Source: Rhodospirillales bacterium (GTDB lineage Bacteria; Pseudomonadota; Alphaproteobacteria; Rhodospirillales; Shumkoniaceae). Taken from it: a stretch of DNA of 64,000 nucleotides. The stretch covers positions 1 through 64,000 of the forward strand of contig JANQJG010000067.1 in assembly GCA_028281785.1 (NCBI GenBank). The letters run 5' to 3'. Under the pieces are notes generated by a model that ran no database searches, was not told the origin of the DNA, and was given only the letters and a program-made list of their open reading frames with translations. Shown here piece after piece: positions 38,181 to 47,394 of the stretch (the stretch's first letter is position 1; every line of letters starts with the position of its first letter). The position numbers were made by a program, and so were the translations under genes.

Positions 38181-39446
38181 ATGGCTGATCGTCGACATAT
38201 CCACTTGCCGGCTTTGCTTCTGGCCGTGGTCCTGGCTGGCCTTGCGTCTCCGGCTTCGGTTATGGGCCAGGGTGTCGTCGAGGTTCTCCACCCCTGGTCC
38301 CAAGGAGACGAAGCGCGAGCCATACGCGAGCTTCGGCGACAGATCGAAGCATGGACCGTCCGGTGGGTCGAGCCGCCCGCCCCGAAGGAAGGGGAAGACC
38401 CCCTGGCCGTGCTTCGCGCCAGGGTCGAGGCCGGCGATCCGCCGACCGCCCTCTATCTCGAGGCGCCCGAAATCGCCGAATGGGCGGATCGCGGCGACCT
38501 CGCCGATCTCGGTTCTTTGGCGCGGCATGAGAACTGGGATCAGCTTCTGCCGCCGCAACTCCGGACGCTGGTCAACCACGAGGGTCGATATGTCGCGGTT
38601 CCCTTGAACATTCGAAGGACGGACTGGCTTTGGGCCAATCGGGACGTTCTGGCGAGGATCGGTGTCGAGATGCCCACGAGTTGGGCTGAGTTCAACGCCA
38701 TCGCCGACAAACTGAAGGAGGCGGGCATCACGCCGCTCGCGCTCAGCGGCGAGCCCTGGCACATCGCCTCGCTATTCGAGCTTGTCACGCTGGGCTTCGG
38801 CGGGCCGGACTTCTACCGCCAAGCGCTGATGGAGTTGAACGCGGACACCCTGCGAAGCCCCATCATGCAGGGCGTGCTCGAACAGATGCGCCGGATTCGC
38901 GGTCATGTGGACCAGGGGTTTGCCGAGCACGACGCGCGCGGGGCGGCTGCCTTGGCAGCCTCTGGCGAGGCAGCCTTTCTGGTCGCCGGTGACTGGGCCA
39001 AGGACGTGTTTGTTTCGGCCGGCCGGCAACCCGGAATCGACATGATCTGCGCGCCGGTTCCCGGCAGCACCTTCGTCTTTGACAGCGATCTGTTCGCTTT
39101 GTTCCACGCCGCGGATGAAGCCCATATACGAGGCCGACATCTCTTTGCCAGCCTTGTTGTCTCCGAGGGCTTCCAGGAAATCTTCAGCCTCGTAACCGGC
39201 TCCATTCCCGCGCGTATGGGCGTGCCCCGCGACCGTTTCGACAGCTGCGCCCGCCAAGCCATGGATGACCTCACCGCAGCCATTCCGGGCAGCGCCCTTC
39301 TGCCCAGCATGGCCCATGGCACGGCCGTGCCCGCACCTATTCGCGACGCCGTGACGGGTGTGATCGCGGCCCATTTCGGATCCGACATGTCCTCCCGCGA
39401 CGCGGTCGACCAGCTTGTTGCCGCGATCGAGGAGGCCGCGCGGTGA
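38181..39446 (+). CDS. Orphan ABC solute-binding protein, sugar type
   Basis: 421-aa exported protein with signal core LLLAVVLAGLASPASVMGQ. The mature domain resembles family-1 (maltose/glycerol-3-phosphate type) binding proteins: VEVLHPWSQGDEARAIREL, VPLNIRRTDWLWANRDVLARI, AFLVAGDWAKDVF and the C-terminal FASLVVSEGFQEIFS. No permease or ATPase gene lies on either side. It is followed 164 bases later by a second binding protein of a different family. It might serve a distant transporter or present a ligand to a membrane sensor. Confidence 0.85.
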   Translation: MADRRHIHLPALLLAVVLAGLASPASVMGQGVVEVLHPWSQGDEARAIRELRRQIEAWTVRWVEPPAPKEGEDPLAVLRARVEAGDPPTALYLEAPEIAEWADRGDLADLGSLARHENWDQLLPPQLRTLVNHEGRYVAVPLNIRRTDWLWANRDVLARIGVEMPTSWAEFNAIADKLKEAGITPLALSGEPWHIASLFELVTLGFGGPDFYRQALMELNADTLRSPIMQGVLEQMRRIRGHVDQGFAEHDARGAAALAASGEAAFLVAGDWAKDVFVSAGRQPGIDMICAPVPGSTFVFDSDLFALFHAADEAHIRGRHLFASLVVSEGFQEIFSLVTGSIPARMGVPRDRFDSCARQAMDDLTAAIPGSALLPSMAHGTAVPAPIRDAVTGVIAAHFGSDMSSRDAVDQLVAAIEEAAR

Positions 39447-39610
39447 AACGGGTCGAATCCTCTTTTAACGCCGGATCTTTCGATTCGTCAGATCGGCTCG
39501 ACGTTTCTCGGAAACCCTTGGGAACCTGTGGTTTGGCACCAACTTGACGGATATCTCATACCTCGTTTGAATGGGGAGCACCCACCAAAAGAGTATGCCC
39601 GTCGATTGCC

Positions 39611-40741
39611 ATGCCCGGATGGATTCGAGCATTCTCGGCCCTCCTTTTGGCCTTCGGTCTCGGAGTCGCCGCTCAAGCACAGGATATTCGGATCGGCGCT
39701 CCCGGTCCGATGACGGGGACCTTTTCGGCGTTCGGCCAGCACATGCGGTGGGGCGCGGAGCTGGCCGCCGAGGAGATCAATGCCGCAGGCGGCGTCCTGG
39801 GCCGGGATCTCCGCGTGCTCGTGGAAGACAGCGGGTGCAGGCCCGCGAGGGCGATGGCCGTCGCCGACGACCTCATCCGTCGAAGCCGTGTCGATATCCT
39901 CATGGGCGATCTTTGCAGCGCCGCGACCTTGGCGATCATGCCCATCGCGGCGCGTGAGCGAGTCCCTTTTCTCGTCACGATCTCGACCCATCCCGATATC
40001 ACCAACAATGCTGGCGCGGGCGGTAACGGCTGGGTCTTTCGCACCAATCCCACGGACGAGACGATCGGCCAAGCCATCGCCGATCAGGTCGTCAAATCCG
40101 GTTACGGGACCATTGCCTACCTGGCCCAGAATACGGACTACGGCCGAGGCGGCGTTGCCGTCATCCACCGTCGTTTGGCGGGGCGCGTAAGAGCCCTCGC
40201 GCCCGTATTCGTCGATCCGGAAACGACCGACTTTCGGCCCGCGCTCACGCGACTCCGCGACCAGGAACCGCAGGCAATCCTGCTGTACGTTCGGGATGAG
40301 TCGTTGCTCGAACTCATGAAGCAGTACCTTGCCCTGGAGCTCGCGATTCCGCTTGTCGGTCGCCCGGATTTCTCCTCGGATCCGGTCCGCGACCTTCTGG
40401 GCACGGGGCGTTTCGAAGGCTCCTGGACTCTTCAAACCTATGACGAACGCTACGGCGGCGAAGCGAACCGGTCTTTTGCCGCCGCCTATCGGCTGAAATA
40501 CAACCGGGCGCCGGATTTTGTTGCCTTTGCCATGTATGAAGGCGTTCGGCTGGCGGCCGACGCAATCCGGCGCGCGGGTGCGGTCGATCCGGTGAAAGTG
40601 CGGGATATGCTTGCGGCCTCCGCCTTTGACTCACCAATGGGCAGGATCGTTTTCGACACGCATCACCAAGCCCGGCCGCGCCTCCTGATGCTCGAAGTCA
40701 GAAACGGGCAGCTCGAAGTGGCGGGGCCGGTCGGCGCCTAA
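39611..40741 (+). CDS. Orphan branched-chain amino acid-type ABC binding protein
   Basis: 376 aa with signal core AFSALLLAFGLGVAAQA and mature start QDIRIGAPGPMTGTFSAFG, the hallmark of the LivJ/HAAT family. AEEINAAGGVLGRDLRVLVE and a conserved Ca/ligand region (THPDITNNAG) follow. As with its upstream neighbour, no permease or ATPase is close by. Family members bind amino acids, amides, urea or aromatic acids. Confidence 0.88.
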   Translation: MPGWIRAFSALLLAFGLGVAAQAQDIRIGAPGPMTGTFSAFGQHMRWGAELAAEEINAAGGVLGRDLRVLVEDSGCRPARAMAVADDLIRRSRVDILMGDLCSAATLAIMPIAARERVPFLVTISTHPDITNNAGAGGNGWVFRTNPTDETIGQAIADQVVKSGYGTIAYLAQNTDYGRGGVAVIHRRLAGRVRALAPVFVDPETTDFRPALTRLRDQEPQAILLYVRDESLLELMKQYLALELAIPLVGRPDFSSDPVRDLLGTGRFEGSWTLQTYDERYGGEANRSFAAAYRLKYNRAPDFVAFAMYEGVRLAADAIRRAGAVDPVKVRDMLAASAFDSPMGRIVFDTHHQARPRLLMLEVRNGQLEVAGPVGA

Positions 40742-40761
40742 AAAACCCGTTACTGGCGCGC

Positions 40762-41331
40762 TCACGCCGCGATCGCGGCGTCATAGCAATGCGCGAACAG
40801 CAACGCCCACTCACGTTTCTGAATCTCCTCGCAAGCCCGCTTTTCGGGACCGCCGCCAAGCGACCGCTGGCAGAGGTCGACGAAGGCTCCGGGGTCCCAT
40901 GTACCCGTGAGCGTCAGCGACGACGCGATGCCCGCCGCGGTGCCCGAGGCGAGCTCGCGCGCCGCGACCGCGAGGCCGGGATGGATGGCGTGCCGACCGA
41001 CCCGGCGGAACCAGTATTTGGCGTTGGAGAAGTCGCCTTCCCGCCGGTGCATGATCCCGTGCCAATAGCTGCTCTCCGCCGTCGGATCGCTTTGACTGAG
41101 ACTGTGGGACTCGTCGAGGAACCCATGAAGAAGCCACAGGGCGGAAAGGCAGGCTCCGGCCATGCGCGGGTCGCTTATGGCCGCATGGGCGAACAGCCCG
41201 GCCTCGTCGAGATTTCTCAGGGTGTCGTAAGCAGACCGATTCGGCTCACCGGCATCCAGCGGCATGGGCTCCGATCGCTGGATCAGGTCGGCCGCAACCG
41301 GACCGAAGCGTGACGGATCGAATTCCAACAT
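40762..41331 (-). CDS. Conserved protein of unknown function
   Basis: 189 aa from ATG 41331, which has AGGAGG about nine bases upstream; a longer frame to 41439 lacks such a site. No signal peptide or membrane helix is evident. The striking block is WLLHGFLDESHSLSQ, followed by SSYWHGIMHRREGDFSNAKY and WFRRVGRH, rich in His, Trp and acidic residues and likely to form an active or metal site. I recall similar uncharacterised proteins in other bacteria but can assign no function. It is convergent with the binding-protein gene. Confidence 0.75.
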   Translation of the reverse strand: MLEFDPSRFGPVAADLIQRSEPMPLDAGEPNRSAYDTLRNLDEAGLFAHAAISDPRMAGACLSALWLLHGFLDESHSLSQSDPTAESSYWHGIMHRREGDFSNAKYWFRRVGRHAIHPGLAVAARELASGTAAGIASSLTLTGTWDPGAFVDLCQRSLGGGPEKRACEEIQKREWALLFAHCYDAAIAA

Positions 41332-41458
41332 CTGTGCCGCCCTCCTGGGAATCGCGTGAAAGACACCTACCCCTTGACCGCACCAGCGGTCAATCCAGCG
41401 ATCACGTTCTTTGCACGGCGTGACCAAAGGGAACCGCACCCTACCGATGGGGATCAGA

Positions 41459-44400
41459 CTACGCCGCGGTGGTGTCCGCAGTAGCCCTCCGGCCCTTGGC
41501 CCATTCCCGCATGCGCTGGAGCATCACATAGAGCGTCGGGATCACGAACACCCCGACCGCGACGGAGAGGATCATGCCGCCGAACACGGCCGTGCCCAGC
41601 GACTGCCGGCTCGCGGCCCCGGCGCCGGTCGCGATCACCAGGGGAGCGACGCCCAGGACGAAGGAGAACGCCGTCATCATCACCGCCCGGAACCGCAGGC
41701 GGGCGGCATCCTCCGCCGCGTCCAGGATGCCGCGCCCCGATTCCCTGAGCTGCTTGGCGAATTCGACGATAAGAATCGCGTTCTTGCTGGCCAGGCCGAC
41801 CAGCAGGACCAGCCCCACCTGGGCGTAGATATCCAGGCTGATCTGGGCGATCCACAAGGCGATCAGCGCCCCCAGCACGGCAATGGGCACCGAGAGGATG
41901 ACGGCGAAGGGGATGGTCCAGCTTTCATACTGGGCGACGAGAAAGAGGTAAGCGAACACCAGGGAGAGCAAAAGAATGAAGGTGGCGACCGCGCCCGCCT
42001 GAATCTCCTGCAGGGACATGCCGGTCCAGGAATAGCTGAAACCTTCCGGCAGGTCGGAGTCCGCGACCCGCTCCATGGCCGCGATGGCCTCGCCCGAGCT
42101 GCGCCCCGGCGCGGCCTCGCCGTTCACAACGGCCGATCGCAGCATGTTGTAGCGCTCGATGCGCTCCGGCCCCAGGATCGGGCTGACAGTGACCAGCGTC
42201 CGCAGGGGGATCATCTCGTCGTTCGCATTCCGGACATAGATGTTGGTGATGTCGTCGAGGTCGCTGCGCTCCTCCGGATCAGCCTGGATCACGACCTGGT
42301 AGACCCGCCCGAACTTGTTGAAGTCGTTGACGTAGTACGAGCCTAGATTGGCTTGAAGGGCCTCGAAGACATCGCTGACCGGGACCCCCAACGTCTTTGC
42401 CTTGCGTCGGTCGAGATCGACGAAAAGCTGGGGCGCGTCGGCGCGATAGGTGCTGAAGACACTCCGCAGCACGGGGTCCGAATTTGCGCCAAAGATCAGC
42501 CCGCCGAGAGCCCCGGCCAGTTCGCCGGGATCCCGTCCCAACGAGTCCTGCAGCACGAACTCGAACCCACCGGCGTTGCCGAGACCCGGTATCGGCGGCG
42601 GGTTGAAGGCGAACACCGACGCCGTGGGAATCGACCAGAGCCGCGGACGCAGCCGTTCGAGGATGGCCTCCACATGGAGCGATGGCTCGGTGCGCTCGTC
42701 CCATGGCTCGAGAACCGCGATGGCGAGGCCGGCGTTGGACGCGACGGCGCCGGAAAGGATGCTGAACCCGCCCACCGAAATGACCCTGGCAACACCCGGC
42801 GTGTCCTTGAGAAGTGTCTCGACGGTATCGAGGGTGGCGGCGGTTCGGCCGAGCGCAGCACCATCCGGAAGCCGAATATCGACGAAGAAGGCGCCACGAT
42901 CCTCGAACGGGACGAAGCTGCTGGGAAGGGTGTTGAAAAGCGTCCCCGTGCAGGCCAGGAGGGCGACGAAAGCGACCATCGTCAACGCTACGCGGCGTAC
43001 GAGAAGGTGGACGACACGCGCATAGCCGGCGGTCGTCCACGCCAAACCGCGCTCGAACCAAGCCAGCGGCCCCCGCTGCTGGAGCCGCGGCGGATGCAGA
43101 AGGTTGGCACAGAGGGCCGGGCTCAGTGTCAGGGCATTGACGGAGGACAGGGCGACGGCGACCGAAATCGTCACCGCGAACTGCTGATAGAGCCGCCCGG
43201 TCAGTCCGGGCAGGAGGCCGACGGGCACGAAAACCGCGAGCAGGACGAGCGTCGTCGCGACGATCGGACCCGTCACCTCCGTCATCGCGCGGCGAGTGGC
43301 GTCCCGGGACGACATGCCGTCGCTCATATGGCGCTGCACGTTCTCGACCACGACGATCGCGTCGTCGACGACGATCCCGATGGCGAGGATCAGGCCGAAC
43401 AGGCTCACCGTGTTGATCGTAAACCCGAACATCAAAAGGACCGCCAGCGTTCCGATCAGCGAGACCGGGATCGTGACCGCCGGAACCAGGGTCGCGCGCA
43501 GGCTTCCGAGGAAAATGAAGACGACCAGGACCACCAGGACGACGGCGACGAAAAGGGTCTGCGCGACCTCCGCCATCGAGGTCTCGACATAAAGCGTGGT
43601 GTCGTAGGTGACGTCGTACTCCAGATCGTCGGGAAAGCGCTGGGCCAGCTGGTCGAGCTCGGCATTTACGGCCTTCGCGACGTCGAGCGCGTTGGCCTCG
43701 GGTTGCTGATAGATGGCCAGCAGGGCCGCCGGCTTGCCGTCCAGGCTCCCATACCAGGAGTAGGTCTGGGCGCCGAGTTCAACGTCCGCGACCTCGCCGA
43801 CGGTCACCGTCGATCCGTCGGGTCGCGCGCGGATGACGATGTTCTCGAAGTCCGCAACATCGCTGAGTCGTCCCTGGGCGCGCACGGTGTAGCGAAACTG
43901 CTGGTCGGGCGGGGCGGGTTCGTCGCCGATCGCGCCGGCTGAAACCTGAATGTTCTGATCGCGGATGGCGGCGACCACGTCGCCCGCCGTGAGCCCCAGC
44001 GCTGTCATGCGGGCGGGCTTCAACCACACGCGCATCCCATACTCCCGCTCGCCAAGGATGCTGACATCGCCCACCCCGGGCACGCGGGCGAGCACGTCGC
44101 GCAGATTGATCGCCGCGTAGTTGCTCAGAAAGATCGCGTCGAAGGTGTCGTCAGGCGACCACAGCGTCACGACCATCAGCATGGTGGTCGACTGCTTCTG
44201 CACCGACACGCCCTGGCGGTTGACGTCCTCGGGCAGCTTCGGGGTCGCCTGCGAGACGCGGTTCTGCACGTTGACCTGCGCGCGATCGCCGTCGGCGCCC
44301 ACCTCGAAGGTCACATTGAGCGTGTAGCTGCCGTCGTCGGAGCTGGTCGAGGACATGTAGATCATGTCCTCGACGCCGTTGACCTCGGCCTCGATGATGG

Positions 44401-44590
44401 CGGCCACGCTCTCCTCGACGACCTCGGAGCTGGCGCCCGGATAAACGGCGGAGACCTGAACCTGTGGCGGTGTGATTTGGGGAAACTCCGCGACCGGCAG
44501 GGCGGCGAGGGCGAGCAGTCCCGCCAGCATGGTGACGATGGCGATGACCAGCGCGAATTTCGGGCGGTCGATGAAGAAGGCGCTGAACAT
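41459..44590 (-). CDS. RND efflux pump inner-membrane transporter (AcrB/HAE1 type)
   Basis: 1043-aa proton-driven exporter with the normal AcrB layout. It has an N-terminal helix ([21 protein letters not shown]), a porter domain, helices 2-6 with [20 protein letters not shown] (the proton-relay Asp pair), a second porter domain and helices 8-12 ending in [19 protein letters not shown]. The start directly abuts the adaptor gene at 44591. No outer-membrane factor gene is present, so TolC-like function must come from elsewhere. Typical substrates are drugs, dyes or detergents. Confidence 0.95.
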   Translation of the reverse strand: MFSAFFIDRPKFALVIAIVTMLAGLLALAALPVAEFPQITPPQVQVSAVYPGASSEVVEESVAAIIEAEVNGVEDMIYMSSTSSDDGSYTLNVTFEVGADGDRAQVNVQNRVSQATPKLPEDVNRQGVSVQKQSTTMLMVVTLWSPDDTFDAIFLSNYAAINLRDVLARVPGVGDVSILGEREYGMRVWLKPARMTALGLTAGDVVAAIRDQNIQVSAGAIGDEPAPPDQQFRYTVRAQGRLSDVADFENIVIRARPDGSTVTVGEVADVELGAQTYSWYGSLDGKPAALLAIYQQPEANALDVAKAVNAELDQLAQRFPDDLEYDVTYDTTLYVETSMAEVAQTLFVAVVLVVLVVFIFLGSLRATLVPAVTIPVSLIGTLAVLLMFGFTINTVSLFGLILAIGIVVDDAIVVVENVQRHMSDGMSSRDATRRAMTEVTGPIVATTLVLLAVFVPVGLLPGLTGRLYQQFAVTISVAVALSSVNALTLSPALCANLLHPPRLQQRGPLAWFERGLAWTTAGYARVVHLLVRRVALTMVAFVALLACTGTLFNTLPSSFVPFEDRGAFFVDIRLPDGAALGRTAATLDTVETLLKDTPGVARVISVGGFSILSGAVASNAGLAIAVLEPWDERTEPSLHVEAILERLRPRLWSIPTASVFAFNPPPIPGLGNAGGFEFVLQDSLGRDPGELAGALGGLIFGANSDPVLRSVFSTYRADAPQLFVDLDRRKAKTLGVPVSDVFEALQANLGSYYVNDFNKFGRVYQVVIQADPEERSDLDDITNIYVRNANDEMIPLRTLVTVSPILGPERIERYNMLRSAVVNGEAAPGRSSGEAIAAMERVADSDLPEGFSYSWTGMSLQEIQAGAVATFILLLSLVFAYLFLVAQYESWTIPFAVILSVPIAVLGALIALWIAQISLDIYAQVGLVLLVGLASKNAILIVEFAKQLRESGRGILDAAEDAARLRFRAVMMTAFSFVLGVAPLVIATGAGAASRQSLGTAVFGGMILSVAVGVFVIPTLYVMLQRMREWAKGRRATADTTAA

Positions 44591-45772
44591 CTACTGCCCC
44601 TCGCCCTCGGCGCGGACCGGCTGCACCGCAGCCCCCGGACGCACCTTCTGAAGGCCCTCGACGATCACGACCTCGCCCTCCGACAGGCCCTCCCGGACCA
44701 CCCAGTCGGCACCGTCCCTCGGCCCCATGACGACGGGACGTGCCTCGGCCCGATTGTCCTCGCCGACGACAAGGAGGAAGTGGCCCGCCTGATTGGCCTG
44801 CACCGCCGCCTGGGGCACGACGACGCGCGACTCCGGGGCGCTTTCGCGCAACACGACGGTCACGAACTGGCCCGGCAGCAGAAGGCGATCGGGGTTTGGG
44901 AACACGGCGTGCAGCTTGATCGTGCCGGTCGTCGGATCGACCCGGTTGTCCAGAAACTCGAACCGCCCTTTCTCCTTGTATACATCCCCATTGGTCAGCC
45001 GCAGAAGCGGCGTGGGCTCTTCCCCCGGCCCCTCCGTACCCAATCGGTTCTGCATGTAGTCGAGAAGATCGCGTTCGCTGATCGGGAAATTCACATGCAC
45101 CGGATCGATGGCCACCACCGTGGCCAGCACGCCGCTCTCGGGGTCGATGAGGTTACCGACGTCGAAGGCTCGCGCCCCGATGCGGCCGGCGATGGGCGAG
45201 CGGATCTCCGTATAGCCGAGTTCCAGCTCGGCTTGTCTGAGGGACGCCTTGGCGGCGCTGACGTCGGCCTTGGACCGGCTGGCGTCCGCCTCCCGCTCAT
45301 CCAGCACGGACTGGCTGATATTGCCCCGCTTGATCAGGGTGCGCGCGCGTTCGACCTCCTTTTCCGCGGCCTTGGCCGTGGCCTCGGCCCGTTCCAGCTC
45401 CGCCGCCGCGGCGTCGCGCGCAGCCTCGAACTCGGCCGGGTCGATCACGAACAGCAGCTGATCCTTTTCGACCCTCGTCCCTTCCTCGAAGGGGCTGTCG
45501 AGCAGGAAACCCCGCACCCGCGCCCGGATCTCCACTTCGCGATAGGCGTCGACCCGTCCGACGAAATCGGCCGTCTCGGCAACTTCGCGGGGGACCGCGG
45601 CAGCGACCACCACCGATGGCGGCGGCACCTGGGCCTCGCCCGTTTGCTCGCTCGCCTCCTCGCAGCCGGACAGAGCGATCGTGAGAAGAAGGGCGCCCGA
45701 CAAACCAAGCAAAGCCGTACGGCCACGCCTGAAAGCTCCGCCGCGCCGCCGAAACTGCCTATCCACAACCAT
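44591..45772 (-). CDS. RND efflux periplasmic adaptor (AcrA/MFP), lipoprotein
   Basis: 393 aa from the ATG at 45772, placed nine bases after AAGGA; ATGs at 45781 and 45802 are alternatives. It has a lipobox (LTIALSGCEE). The mature protein shows GRVDAYREVEIRARVRGFL, a coiled-coil hairpin (AAELERAEATAKAAEKEVER) and the barrel-sandwich return RSPIAGRIGARAFDVGNL. It links the inner-membrane transporter at 41459 to an outer-membrane channel. It is the first gene of the two-gene operon. Confidence 0.93.
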   Translation of the reverse strand: MVVDRQFRRRGGAFRRGRTALLGLSGALLLTIALSGCEEASEQTGEAQVPPPSVVVAAAVPREVAETADFVGRVDAYREVEIRARVRGFLLDSPFEEGTRVEKDQLLFVIDPAEFEAARDAAAAELERAEATAKAAEKEVERARTLIKRGNISQSVLDEREADASRSKADVSAAKASLRQAELELGYTEIRSPIAGRIGARAFDVGNLIDPESGVLATVVAIDPVHVNFPISERDLLDYMQNRLGTEGPGEEPTPLLRLTNGDVYKEKGRFEFLDNRVDPTTGTIKLHAVFPNPDRLLLPGQFVTVVLRESAPESRVVVPQAAVQANQAGHFLLVVGEDNRAEARPVVMGPRDGADWVVREGLSEGEVVIVEGLQKVRPGAAVQPVRAEGEGQ

Positions 45773-45945
45773 GCTGCTCATTCCTTTGGAGGCCGTGCGC
45801 AACTGCCTGACAACACACCCTTTACAAGCTGTCGGCGCTGCCGAATATCAAGCCCTTCACGGAAGGATTGATCCAGCCCGGGCGGCCACGCCTACGGAGT
45901 AGCGCCTGCGGGTCGAACGTAGCAAGCCGATCGAGGTCCGCGAAT

Positions 45946-45975
45946 GGCCGTCCGGAGGGATTCATCCGGACGGCC
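45946..45975 (-). terminator. Hairpin downstream of the cysteine protease gene
   Basis: A perfect 10-bp stem (GGCCGTCCGG at 45946-45955 pairs with CCGGACGGCC at 45966-45975) with a 10-base loop lies 26 bases after the stop at 46001. It has no T-run on either side, so it may be a processing or stability hairpin rather than a classical terminator. Confidence 0.45.
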
Positions 45976-46000
45976 GGAAAAGACGGGGAGGACGAGAGGT

Positions 46001-46705
46001 CTACCTTGAAGAGGCGGGCCGCTGGTTCCTGATTTCGGTCCCGGGCACATACAGCCAGCGGGACTGGGCGTTGACTGCGTATTTGGGCACCAGGTCGGGC
46101 GTGCGGCTCTGCTGTCGGATCTCCTGCGACCGGTTGTCGAGCAGGTAGAACCGCCCGTTGTGGCGCACGGCCAGCACCGCATGCGCCTCCCGCTTGCTGC
46201 GATCATAGGAGACGACGATCCGCATATCCTTGTCGCGCAATCCCAGCAGCCGCAGGGTGAAATACTTGGCGATCGCATAGTCTTCGCAATCGCCCGACCG
46301 CCGCATGAAGCCCAAGGGCGATTGCCACAGGTCCAGACGGCCGAACTGATCCTGATCGGGGGTGTAGGGCCAGCTGTTGAAGTACTCGTTGACCGCCTGG
46401 ATCTTCGCCGCCCGGGTCGACCTCGCCAACTTGGTCACGAGTTCCGCGAGGGCCTCGATGCTTCGGCTGTCACAACGGCCTGCATCCCGGCAGAGCAGGA
46501 CGGCCTGCTCTTCCGCCGCCAGTTTGATCAGCACGGATTCCCAGGCCGGGAGCGGCAGAAGCTCGTCCATCTCGATTTCCACGGCGCCCATGAAGACCGT
46601 GTTGGAGGCGGATATGCGGGTCTCGGAATGGGCCGGGCGAACGTCGCCGAACTGCCACACCAGAACGCCAAGAAGCGCCATGAGGCGGACAAAGCCGCGG
46701 ATCAT
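46001..46705 (-). CDS. Bacterial transglutaminase-like cysteine protease (LapG-like)
   Basis: 234-aa exported protein with a signal core (LMALLGVLVWQFGDVRPAHS). The catalytic triad of the BTLCP family (peptidase C93) is visible: Cys in SGDCEDYAIAKY, His in EAHAVLAV and Asp in FYLLDNRS. The LapG branch cleaves large surface adhesins under c-di-GMP control through LapD. No adhesin, LapD or type I secretion gene is visible here, so the target is unknown. Two PilZ proteins lie about 10-13 kb away. Confidence 0.87.
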   Translation of the reverse strand: MIRGFVRLMALLGVLVWQFGDVRPAHSETRISASNTVFMGAVEIEMDELLPLPAWESVLIKLAAEEQAVLLCRDAGRCDSRSIEALAELVTKLARSTRAAKIQAVNEYFNSWPYTPDQDQFGRLDLWQSPLGFMRRSGDCEDYAIAKYFTLRLLGLRDKDMRIVVSYDRSKREAHAVLAVRHNGRFYLLDNRSQEIRQQSRTPDLVPKYAVNAQSRWLYVPGTEIRNQRPASSR

Positions 46706-47187
46706 GTCTCTCGTCCTTCATGACCGGCTCCCTGCAAAACTCGGCCACGCGCTTCTTCGACTCAGAGTCAGGCCCATCCTTTCGTCCGCTTTGCGGGCGT
46801 TCTTAAGCGACGCCTCGCGCGATCCTGGATGGGCCGATATGTGTTTTAGTTTGTTAGAATCGAATGTAATTTCCCATCAACGACAGTCAAGCGAAATCAT
46901 AGCGTCGAACAAGCTACGAAAACCTTAAGAAATGAGACAAAATTAAAAAGGACTCTTTTCCAATGGGTTAGAGCGCGTGTTTACCGACAAGATTCTCTGA
47001 ACAACAAATCCTTGGGCAGCCAGTAATGAGGAAGATTTATGCCGCCAGCACAACCATGGAGATTGCTTTTCGGCGACGCGGACGCGCCTCTACCGCGATA
47101 TCGCCGACCATGTGCAGACATGCCATTGGGCACTCCCGCGAAAGAATCGACTCGCCGGCACGAGCACTGACTCACGACGAGCGCCGA
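46706..47187. other. Intergenic region, AT-rich, no gene seen
   Basis: About 480 bases upstream of the cysteine protease gene and downstream of the TRAP operon. 46850-46970 is markedly AT-rich and likely holds the protease promoter. No RNA gene or convincing ORF was recognised. Confidence 0.5.
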
Positions 47188-47379
47188 TTACGGTGCCATG
47201 TCGTACATGCTGTCGGCGAATGCGAACATGGCGATGATGATCAGGATGCCGACGCCATAGCCCGCGATCCAGTCCCAAGGGCGATAGCTGGGCAATCCCT
47301 TGCCGATGGTCGGTTCGAGCACCTCCTCGGACGGCGCCTCGGAGTGTTCGATTTCGTCACGGGTCTTTTCCTCGGGCAT
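47188..47379 (-). CDS. Small single-span membrane protein of the TRAP operon
   Basis: 63 aa: an acidic N-terminus (MPEEKTRDEIEHSE), then one transmembrane helix (GYGVGILIIIAMFAFADSM) near the C-terminus. GGAG lies about ten bases before the ATG. It follows the DctM stop by 15 bases on the same strand, so it is probably the last gene of the operon. It could be an accessory or stabilising subunit of the permease. No family is recognised. Confidence 0.7.
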   Translation of the reverse strand: MPEEKTRDEIEHSEAPSEEVLEPTIGKGLPSYRPWDWIAGYGVGILIIIAMFAFADSMYDMAP

Positions 47380-47394
47380 CGCGACTAATTCTCC

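Noticed and set aside
37902-38762. N-terminal extension of the flavin reductase frame
   Set aside because: The extension overlaps the start and signal peptide of the divergent binding protein. The flavin reductase domain begins exactly at ATG 37901.
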